26,621 bases of DNA from Pigoraptor chileana. Taxonomy: Eukaryota; Opisthokonta; Filasterea. A program made the translations under genes and the position numbers. This document shows, in pieces, positions 18,509 to 26,621 of the stretch. Position 1 is the stretch's first letter; every line of letters starts with the position of its first letter. Location: NCBI GenBank assembly GCA_943704495.1, contig CALSCR010001099.1, positions 1 through 26,621 of the forward strand, in the 5' to 3' direction. The notes beneath the pieces were generated by a model. The model ran no database searches. It saw nothing but the letters and a program-made list of their open reading frames with translations, and was not told where the DNA came from.

Positions 18509-20026
18509 CTATGATTTTACATTAAAGTCCTCGTCTTCAGAACTGAGGCACTCATCGCCAGGTATGTCTGCCCACGACAAGTGTCTTCGTGGTTCCCCAA
18601 CTACTGCAAGATGTGCTGCACTTCCATTAAACAGTCTGTCCGCACTCTGCGACTTGAGAGACGGCGCTGGTGGATGCACGCAAGCGGCAGGGCGTGAGGC
18701 GGCTATCGACTGAGCGGGGAGGTCTCTCATGGGATCGGCGCCTCGGGGTCTCGTCATGTGTGAACCATAACCAAGGGTGTGCTGTGTTGGTGCAAGTCCG
18801 TCTGAGCCACTAGAAGTGACCGCACTAGTCGAAACCGGAAGGGAAGGGCTGTGCTGAAAATGCAGGGGACGGGACCGAGAACTTGGGCAATCCGTCGCTT
18901 TGCTCGGCTGGCTTCCGCCGGAGCGCGGAGGTGTACCGTGTGGCATTGCGTGTGGTGATCGAGATGGCATCGATCCCATGCTCTGTGATTTACGCATCCT
19001 GCCCTCCCCTGAGAGCGTCGATGTGCTGACGACGGGGCGGGGCAAGGGGAAGACAGCCTCGCCTGCCCCTCTGTCGGTATCAATGTCCGTCAGCGCAAGC
19101 TGCATGGTTTGGCTGTCCAGACTGAGGCGCTCCTTCTCTCGCTTACCTAAATATAATGCGAAGGGTATTATTAAGCATAGAAAGTGCTTTGTTTGAATTG
19201 AAGGACTAGCAAAGACATGCACGACAACTGATCTTGAATACTACGACAATTGCCCAAAGCCCCAACAGCAAAAAGGGGAGTGATAGGAACCCCATGAAGA
19301 AGCGGCCAATAATAGGTTGACAAAACATACTCTTTCTTTTCCCTCTTGTCCGCGATCGCAATCCTAAAGCTCGGCTACCTGCGTTCAGTAATGGTGGCAG
19401 GCGGTAGTTTGTCAGCCGAAGGGAAGAATGAAAGAAAAGATCGGTCGGGATTCAAAAATGGCTTTCCAAAAGCGACGCTTGTCTCCAATAGGACACCTGG
19501 GAGCCTGAATTACATTACACAGCATTAATAAATAATATAGGCCGGGTGCGAATACTCACTGTGCCCCGCAGTGGATGTCACACTTTCGCTGTCCTCTGAA
19601 TCACCCGCACCGCTGGCACTCCATTTTGCGCCATCGGAAGCATCGCCAAACGTGCTGTCACTTTGCCAGCTGCAACCACTACCGTAGCTTGTTCCGAATA
19701 CGTCATCTTTAGAATCCTCCACGACGGGTCCAAGTGGATGGTGGCATGGGCCTGGGCCGCTTGCAGGTCTGAGGAACAGTTCCAAATCGGAGTGTGTCGT
19801 CCCTGTCGACGTCTTCCCTCAGACGAAGCGAAGGAATCCAAAATCACGGGTCAGCTTTCTACAGTCTTATCCTTCTTTGCTTCACCCAAACTATTTTGGT
19901 TGACTTACCACTTGGCCGTCGATTACGTCTCCTTGCATTGCCGCTGTGTGCGCTCTCATAGACGCCTTCGGTTTCCACAAAATTGAGCGGATCGGAGAAT
20001 AATTCAACGTGGACGACGATCTTTAT
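18509..20026 (-). CDS. Ser-rich protein of unknown function, three 3' exons (5' end unresolved)
   Basis: Not recognised. Three exons can be joined in phase on the minus strand: 20026-19909, 19817-19560 and 19146-18509. The donors GTAAGT and GTGAGT are strong. The encoded sequence runs through VELFSDPLNFVETEGVYESA, DLELFLRPASGPGP, a Ser/Gly/Asp-rich stretch ending DSEDSESVTSTAG, SKREKERLSLDSQTM, Arg/Ser/Pro-rich segments such as RMRKSQSMGSMPSRSP, and the C-terminus LSWADIPGDECLSSEDEDF. No ATG is in frame in the first of these exons; a TAA lies just upstream, so it starts at a splice acceptor (GACAG at 20030-20027 is the best candidate) and the initiating exon lies somewhere before 20637. It lacks the terminal motifs of paralogues A and B, although it shares their composition and strand. 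Confidence 0.5.
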
Positions 20027-20258
20027 CTGTCTCCAATGAAACTTTTATTTCTTTTGGCTAAATGATTAATGGCGTGTTCACTCCCATCATGCATCGAAGT
20101 GTGTGCTTGTGCAATGAAGATGAATGACGCCGGCTGCATACACATTCGAAACAGTATCGTAGATATCTACTAACCAATATGTATTTCATACTGTTTGAAA
20201 AATGGGTTTAAGTTGATCTTAGGTCATTGAAAACGCCATACAAATGCCGCTAATAATG

Positions 20259-20272
20259 AGCGAGATCTCGCT
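20259..20272. promoter_or_regulatory. Perfect 14-bp palindrome AGCGAGATCTCGCT
   Basis: Its 10-bp core CGAGATCTCG also occurs at 7939-7948 in the HUS1/isomerase promoter region. It could be a dimeric factor site. Confidence 0.4.
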
Positions 20273-20505
20273 TACACTATGAGGAACTGGATACCTTATA
20301 TGGAACTATAGTTACTTTAGTTGCTATTTATGGATATAACGTGCCCCTTAGCAACCGTGGTGCTCAAGTGTACACGGACAAGTGATGCGATTTGCACGTA
20401 TAGCTAACACTCATGAACTCACGTACCTCACCTGTTATTGTCATATTTACGAGATACAGACAAAGTTCCGTTGAAGCCATGGCAGCAACCTATTTGGTGA
20501 AGTGA

Positions 20506-20527
20506 TTTGGCGCTTTTGACCGCCAAA
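20506..20527. promoter_or_regulatory. Inverted pair of E2F-type sites
   Basis: TTTGGCGC at 20506-20513 on the plus strand and TTTGGCGG at 20527-20520 on the minus strand; the mirrored TTTGGCG/CGCCAAA arms are eight bases apart. It lies 111 bp upstream of the coiled-coil gene start codon. Both match TTTSSCGS. Confidence 0.5.
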
Positions 20528-20637
20528 CTGCAACTTATTGCGCTGCGAAGAACCGAGTTGCGCCTCCGAGAGGCTGCGCCCGGTCTTGCATCGACGTTGT
20601 TCAATAATTTCGCATCCCTGCGTTGATCACGACGAAA

Positions 20638-23606
20638 ATGTCCAAACTAAGTTCCTACAAACCTTCGCTGGCCGACAGGCCGAAGGTATGCGTGGCATCA
20701 TGGTGCAGATGCGTGACGGGGGTGTGGGAGGCCTTAGCCCATGTGTATCGTGCAGGAACTCTATTGAGTGTTGTATTGTGCGATGTTGCTCTGTGCCGAA
20801 TGGTGCGGAAACTTATGCGTATGAACTGGTTTACCGTCTCTGCAGGTTGGATTCTTCCGCTCTGACATGTCGTGTCAAACCGACTCAAGCGAGATAGTCG
20901 ATCTGAAGGAGATGATCCACGTCTTTCGACACTTACGGGAGGTATGTAAGCGAAGACGCTTTCCGTTTGGTGACGCAATGTGCTGTCTAAACGCACCTCT
21001 CACTGCTTTCGCATATAAAAAAAACTGTCACAACAGGAACTGGGGGACTTGAGACAAGATCTCTCCCGATCGAAAACTGTGCTTCATGCCGACTATGATG
21101 CGAAATTGTCGGACCGTGTGATTGAGTTGTACTGTCGGGTGAACGACAAGGTGTCTTTTTTGGAGAAAGTGCACGCCGACAGCATTGATCGTGTGCGGCA
21201 CGGATGTCGCACGCAACTCGCAGACGCCATCGCACAGATCCACGGTGAACACAAGGTGCATGGGCATTATCGATGTCTGTCTTCCCCTAACCACTTGGCA
21301 TATGACTATTCGATTCCGTGTATCGCATATTTTCTGCAAGCAACTCAACGCTATCAAACGTTGAATTTTGTTGGAATGAAGTGGCTCAAGTGGATCCACA
21401 CACAAAAATCCGCAACTCGGCAATTCTATATGTGCGGATTTCTGCTTGCATTCTAACCGGGCTGCACCCACAGCATACTAAACTTACTTGCATTTTCTCT
21501 CCATCCGCCTTTGTTTTCTTTTTCATTCTTTTGCAGGCGTATTTGAAGAAGGCGATTGTGGCACTAAAAGCGCAACACGAGCAGGAGATTAACGGTGCTA
21601 ATGCACGTCTTGTCAATCTGAAACGCCAGCTGTACGACTACCAGCAGATCATCAACTGGCTGCAGTCACAGGTGCCGCAGGGAACGGTCCGCACGCGGCT
21701 GCCGGCGTTTCTCCTCCAACCCTCCAATAAGCATGTGTGAGTGACCTCCCTCGCTCTTTCTCGCTGCACGATGGTGCTCGCTTTGTGTGCTGCGGCCGTG
21801 TCCTGTGGTCTTTTATTCACCATGCACTCTTGTTTGTGTTTTGTTCTTTCGATGTATTCATATGCTTGTGCATTTGTGATTGATGCTTGTGTGCGTGCGT
21901 GTCTGTGTGTGTGTGGTGTGTTTGTGTGTGTTTCTGAATGTATGTGCCCTTTCGACGTGCAGTTTGTCGGGTCTGTCGGACTCGTTCAAGTCAATGGCGG
22001 ATGAAATGCACGGTGCGGGCGGTGACACTCCGCCCATAGGACAGATTCGGCGGGAATCGGTGCGTGTCCATGGGCGATGCTGTTCCAGAAGCACTTTTAG
22101 CAAATCACGTGCATTAATCACATGGAATCGTGTACACATGTGTATTTTGCCATAGGAAATATTGGTGTTGGATATAAGTTGGTGGTGGGCTTATGGATTG
22201 CATTCTTCAGTTTCTTTGCCTTACGGAGGGACTGACGATTGGGTATTGCACTTGCGTCGCCGTGTATGTGTTTTTGTGTTCTCCTTTTTCTTTGCCGTTT
22301 GGTCATTTGCAGGCGCCCAATCCAATGGCCCCGGATCCAATTACAAAGGCCATGGAGGACACACTGTCCGACAGGTTGAACGAAATATTCCAACTGGAAT
22401 CGGAGGTATGTTTTCTGTCTCTCTTTCTATTCCTACCTGCATCTCTATGTTTCTGATATGTGTGTCTGGTACTGGTCTCTGTGTGTGCATGCGCATACGC
22501 ATCCTTTTATGCCTTGTCAAATGAACATCTGGCGATCTGTCCGTGGATCTGACCACCGACCTGTATAATTTTTTTCATTCTGGGTTGCCTTTGTCGTCCA
22601 TTCCCCATTGCGGCAGCTGAGGGAGCGAGACGGGTCGATTGCAGAGCTGCAGACTGACAACGAGCAGCTGAGGGAAGAGCTCACCAATTTGCGCGAAATG
22701 ATGGACATTCAAATGATTGACGATGACGGCGGCACGGGGCGAAGGTGTGTCTTTGCTTGTGGACATGTATGGATGTGCCTTATTGTGTTATGTATGCTGC
22801 AGTGTTTATTGGCTATCTTCCTTTTGTTGGCTTTCATTTCGCTCTCTGTATACCAACGCAACACCATCACGTGCATCGAACTTGGCTTGTCAAGTATCCC
22901 ATTATTTATCTGTGTATATATTGCCTGTGCACGTGTATGTGTCTGTTTGTGTACCTTGTGCGTGTTGTCCTGCTGTTATCTCTTTGCCTTTCGTTGTGGC
23001 AGATGGGCAACCGAGAAGGAAATCGAGGCCCGTCTTGAGCGAAAGTATGCACTTCGACTGGAAGCGCTTGAGGAGAGACACAAAGGAGAGATGCAACAGA
23101 TCAGGAGTGACTTCAACGAATCCAACCGACGATGGGCAAAGAAGCTCCTCGTCGTGCAGAATGCGTGAGTGTCCATATCATTGCCCATGGCTTTGCATTG
23201 TCTTCATCTTTGTTGTGTGTGGAATTGTGTGGCTATGCTTAGCAATTTTCTTTGACGTTGTTGATCTTTTTGTCTAAATTCCCCCCTGTGATTCCTCACG
23301 TTGCATATGCACACGAACCACACGCACAACCCCTTGTGCAACACAGCATTTACAAGTTGCATGATGAGAACATTGTGGCCACGATTGTGAGCAAGCAGTC
23401 TGCGGTGCTCCAGTACGCATCTGTCATCACAAAACACGCAGACAGCCCGAATTCGACAAAAGGATCGCACCTGGTGAGTATGGCTTCTTCCCTCTCATTT
23501 GTTCCTTTGTTTTATAATGACTACCTATTTGGCCATAGTGAGACCATGCCATGGAATACAATTGTGGGTACACACATATACACACACATACACGCACATA
23601 CACACG

Positions 23607-23660
<54 letters not shown>

Positions 23661-25754
23661 TTCACACTCACTCTCGCACACGCACGCACACACATCTAAC
23701 ACTCATATCATTCATTTGTGCGCCCATAGCCGCGCGTCGGTTCGCGTCGCCTGAAGCCTGCAAATGGCTCTGGAGGGTCGACGGCGTCGATAAATTCGAT
23801 GGTGGCGGGGTCGCTCCCTTCTCTCCGACAGACTTCGGGCTCGGGCAAGCGTCCTCTCAAACCACTCAAGAGTGGCAGCGGCGTTCTTGCCAGCGTCGAG
23901 GCGACAAGCAACGATGTGTCGCAGTGGAGCATCAACGGTGATGCGGATGCTGAGGTCGGCGCCGGCGCACTGCAGAATGTAGTGGGGTCGGGTGGCGTAG
24001 ATGGGCGACCTTCGAGCCCCCATAACAGTGGCTCTGGGGCCGACAGTCGCACGCGGTCACCGTCGGCGCGCACTCGACCGCTGTCTGCGTCGCAGGCGTC
24101 GGTGGGCGCCGTGCGCAAGTTGTCACCCGACCACGTGCCCAAGAAGCACAGTCCGCTAGCCCTCGATGGAATGGCGCGGCCGTCATCCGCCAGAGTTGTG
24201 GGGTCCAGACATGGTGAATGGGGCGACCGGGAGGAGCACAAGTCATCACCAAGCCTCGCCGGGAATGCGCCCCAAGTCCGGCCGGCGACCACCGGGTCGG
24301 CTGTGCGGTCGCAGGCTGTTGTCGTCCCAAAAGCAACCGAAGCGACGGAAGCAACGCCCGCTGCCACTACTGAAGACGGCGACCAGCAGCAACCACGTGA
24401 CGATTACGGTGCTTCCTCAAACCCCGCATCGTCGAGGCCTGCGTCGGCGGGCGTCGGCGTGGAAACGCGCGAGGCGAGCCTCGCCGTTGAAGAGTCACAG
24501 GGGGAAGGGGTGGTTGCCGTGTTACCTGGTGGCCAGACCGCCCCGGATGCCGGCGGTGCTGTCGGTCCTGGTGAAGGAGTGCTCAGCGAGGGGCAATCGC
24601 CCAATGGTGCTGGACCGACTGCCCCTGCCACTGTTGTTACTGCCGTTGTTGTTGCCGCAGGTGAGACGGGTGAAGGTGACGCCGCACCCTCATCATCTCA
24701 CGGCCCCGCCGCATCCCAACCCGATCTGGACGGCACTAGCCCAGGAACTGCTGCTGGTGAGCGTGCGGAGCGCGGGGAGGACCACCCTCTGTCAGCACAA
24801 CCCGAAACGGACGGCACTAGCCCAGGGACTGCTGCTGGCGAGCGCGGGGAGGATCATCCTCTGTCAGCACACCCCGAAACGGACGGCACTAGCCCAGGGA
24901 CTGCTGCTGGCGAGCGTGCGGGGCACGGGGAGGATCATCCTTTGTCAGTGCAATCCGCAGCGCACGATGATGCACGGCCGCACACATCGGAGGTGGCGCC
25001 AACTGCAACACACCAGTCATCTGAGTGCGCTGAAGTCGCACGTGACGCCAACAATAATGTCGAATCTGCCGAAAAAAGTGCGACTGACTCTGGTGCCCCA
25101 CATGCACCGGCGGCGGGTGCACACAACCATGAGTCGGCGAACACCCGTAGGTCACGTGCAAGCAGCCACGCGGAAGTGCGCGAGGATGACCACGACTTGG
25201 ACCAGAGCGTGTGCAGTGCAACTGACACAATAAGTCGCACGGTATCCGAGCACGGTCTCACCGAGTCATACCCGCGATCCGCCCTCGACACCTCTTATGC
25301 GCCAGGGCACGGTCCACTCCTCGGCCGCCGGCATGAAGAAGTGCTGGCCGACGACCCCGATCTTGAGCTATACATTCCCCTTGCCGTGTCGCACGAATCG
25401 CTGGCAGTGTCCATGGCTGCGATTGGGGATGGGGTATCGTCTCCAGCTACGGCGTCGAAATCGCACGCCACATTAACAACGTCTGCGTCTGGAAATAGTT
25501 TTGCGAATTTCGATGGTGACGACGCGCATTCGGTGCGATCCAAACAACACACGCCTGATTTGCAATCCGCGCCGATGGCTGATGGCGACGTGACAAAAAA
25601 TGGTGGCGTGACCGACGATGACGGCGTAGCTTCTTCCGCGGTGGAAACGGGGGGTGATGCGCCCGTGAGCGACGGCATCAGCGAGAGTGGATCAATGCCG
25701 GAGGGTGGTGGTGGTGTTGAATCTGTCGATGCACAACCACAGAGCTCGTCTTGA
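20638..25754 (+). CDS. Coiled-coil protein with C10orf67/DUF4709-like N-terminal region and long low-complexity tail
   Basis: Exons: 20638-20685, 20846-20941, 21037-21255, 21537-21736, 21963-22059, 22313-22405, 22617-22744, 23003-23164, 23347-23473, 23730-25754; phases join to 1064 aa. Residues 17 onward (VGFFRSDMSCQTDSSEIVDL), then a long helix with LSDRVIELYCRVNDKV and CRTQLADAIAQI, resemble from memory the DUF4709 region of vertebrate C10orf67, a family I associate with ciliated organisms. This was not checked by alignment. More coiled coil follows (LREELTNLREMMD; EKEIEARLERKYALRLEAL) and a conserved-looking NIVATIVSKQSAVLQYASVI. Exon 10 encodes about 675 residues of Ser/Ala/Gly/Pro/Asp-rich, probably disordered tail with an internal tandem repeat near residues 723-799. 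A scaffold or ciliary structural role is inference. ATG at 20638 follows CGAAA and starts a short exon with a consensus donor. Confidence 0.85.
21890..21935 (+). repeat. (GT)n-rich microsatellite in coiled-coil gene intron 4
   Basis: GT repeats with GC interruptions within the intron 21737-21962. Confidence 0.85.
23570..23692 (+). repeat. (CA)n microsatellite in coiled-coil gene intron 9
   Basis: The longest dinucleotide tract in the window, CA with occasional TA, GC and TC units, filling much of the intron 23474-23729. Confidence 0.95.
24728..24955 (+). repeat. Three tandem in-frame protein repeats (24-27 residues)
   Basis: GACGGCACTAGCCCAGG recurs at about 24729, 24810 and 24882 (spacings 81 and 72 bp, both multiples of three). 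Each unit encodes DGTSPGTAAGER, then GEDHPLS. The spacing change removes exactly three codons (AlaGluArg in one copy, AlaGlyHis in another). Confidence 0.9.
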
Positions 25755-26084
25755 GTACACGTTGTGATAGATTGACAGCGCGGTGATCGCATCGATGAAT
25801 GTTGTGTTGTCTTCTATTGCGTGGCGATTGTGTAATCCTTGCAAACCGAGCTTCGTTGTTTCGTGGCGTTTTGGCAATGCCAGTGACAATGAACATCCCG
25901 GCAGCGCAATTGCGTGGCATGTATTTTATATTGAGGGTCACAGCAAAGCGGTCGAGACTGTCATGGGTAATCGCATTTGTGCGTTGCAAAATTCATTCCA
26001 TCGGCACAAGGAGTGATTATAATAACTGTAGGAACCCGGTGGGTATTTGAATGTGTTTGACAGTCAGGGTACCATCACAGTGAG
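25755..26084. other. Convergent 3' intergenic region
   Basis: Between the stop codon of the coiled-coil gene and the proposed stop codon of the right-edge gene on the minus strand. No gene or structured repeat is seen. Confidence 0.5.
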
Positions 26085-26621
26085 TTAATCGTCCCCAGTT
26101 TCAAGCGCATCGTCCTCTGCCGTCCGTTCCTTCGACCTAGAATGTAGAGCGGGGAATTGAGACACACACATCAACTCAAATGGTAACGCGGGAATGGTTT
26201 GGCTGCACTGGTCTGCAAATGTGACGGGCAGTCTCTATTCAGCCGGGAGGCCGATGAGCAATATGTGACATCGTAACGTAGTCGTCACCGATTGGAGTTA
26301 CGGGCGAGTGACACAACACATTCTGCAAGGCAGGTTGTAGTGCCGTCTTCTCTTCCTGCACTGCTGAAGGCACACACAGCCTAGGCTTGTACCAATCGCA
26401 CAAGCCACTCGGACAAGCCACCCACTTCAGCATCGCAAGGATGGCCTCGTCAAGCACGTGCTTGGGTGTCGCCTTTCCATCAAGGCCCTCGGCAGTGTAG
26501 CGCCTCTGAACATCGGATTGGATATATGAATAGTGGAGTCAGAGTGAATGATAGCCAACCTGCATCTAATCGGCCTGTGGCGCACTGGCATGTCCAGATG
26601 GAATCCATTTGTACCCCCCCC
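26085..26621 (-). CDS. 3' part of an unidentified gene running off the right edge
   Basis: Not recognised. Proposed minus-strand exons are about 26508-26393 and 26136-26085. The first encodes RRYTAEGLDGKATPKH, then VLDEAILAMLKWVACPSG. The last, after the acceptor CATTCTAG, encodes SKERTAEDDALETGDD and a TAA stop. The donor used (GTACAAG at 26392) is weak but gives matching phase (TG|G). A further upstream exon near 26530-26600 is possible; its frame was not settled. The acidic end and Lys/Arg-rich first part look coding, but no family is claimed. Without the splice, the same frame continues to a stop at 26239. Confidence 0.3.

Larger units (their letters stand above)
20027..20637. promoter_or_regulatory. 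Probable divergent promoter region
   Basis: Separates the minus-strand Ser-rich gene from the plus-strand coiled-coil gene. It may hide the first exon of the former. It contains a 14-bp palindrome and an inverted pair of E2F-type sites (separate entries). Otherwise nothing is recognised. Confidence 0.5.

Noticed and set aside
18509-20026. Third member of the A/B Ser-rich family
   Set aside because: Same strand and composition, but neither the IVG/PKP motif nor the AARVxRL C-terminus could be found.
23708-24367. Minus-strand open frame of 219 codons opposite the same exon
   Set aside because: Arg/Ala/Pro-rich shadow with no recognisable motif; same compositional cause.
24166-25233. Long open frame of 355 codons overlapping the last exon of the coiled-coil gene in another frame
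   Set aside because: The frame of the main gene continues from spliced upstream exons with matching phase and contains codon-respecting repeats. The overlap is explained by GC-rich, stop-poor sequence.
26614-26621. Run of C at the right end
   Set aside because: Could be real or a sequence-end artefact; it carries no interpretable feature.

Overview
The window is nuclear DNA from a unicellular eukaryote. Five clear protein-coding genes carry recognisable conserved products. Four of them are split by GT..AG introns rich in GT/CA, AT and trinucleotide microsatellites, and exon phases join exactly at nearly every junction I traced by hand. The set (glucuronokinase, wax-synthase-like MBOAT, HUS1, a PDIA5-type disulfide isomerase and a coiled-coil protein resembling a family of ciliated eukaryotes) fits a flagellated protist. 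I do not assign a taxon. No rRNA, tRNA, CRISPR array or autonomous transposon was recognised.

Layout: (1) 457-3721 (+), glucuronokinase in eight exons. (2) 4264-5322 (-), intronless MBOAT/wax-synthase-like acyltransferase. (3) 5783-7657 (-), HUS1, seven exons, 286 aa, complete. (4) 8137-12563 (+), ER disulfide isomerase, 14 exons, 622 aa, with a signal peptide, three CxxC domains, a fourth domain that lost its cysteines, and a KSEL C-terminus; it is divergent from HUS1. (5) 12931-14157 (-) and 15938-17629 (-), two Ser-rich, probably disordered paralogues of a family I do not recognise, sharing an N-terminal acidic/IVG/PKP motif and a C-terminal AARVxRL motif; a second copy of the last coding segment lies just downstream of the latter. 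(6) 18509 to about 20026 (-), a third Ser-rich gene of unknown function, 5' end unresolved. (7) 20638-25754 (+), coiled-coil protein in ten exons, 1064 aa, with a long low-complexity tail containing a 24-27-residue tandem repeat. (8) 26085 to the right edge (-), probable 3' end of another gene.

The most interesting signals are: an intron at the identical position (T|GG of the active-site Trp) in all three catalytic thioredoxin domains of the isomerase; E2F-type sites plus a shared CGAGATCTCG palindrome in both divergent promoter regions (HUS1/isomerase and Ser-rich gene/coiled-coil gene); a dispersed repeat of about 50 bp with copies some 15 kb apart sharing 22 exact bases; the two-member Ser-rich family with its duplicated terminal coding segment; and complementary UG/CA repeats flanking a frame-neutral HUS1 exon.

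The genes do not form one pathway. Glucuronokinase feeds UDP-glucuronate synthesis, the isomerase serves ER protein folding, HUS1 belongs to the 9-1-1 DNA-damage clamp, and the coiled-coil protein may be cytoskeletal or ciliary. All exon structures are hand inferences from reading frame, splice dinucleotides and family similarity recalled from knowledge; no alignment was run.
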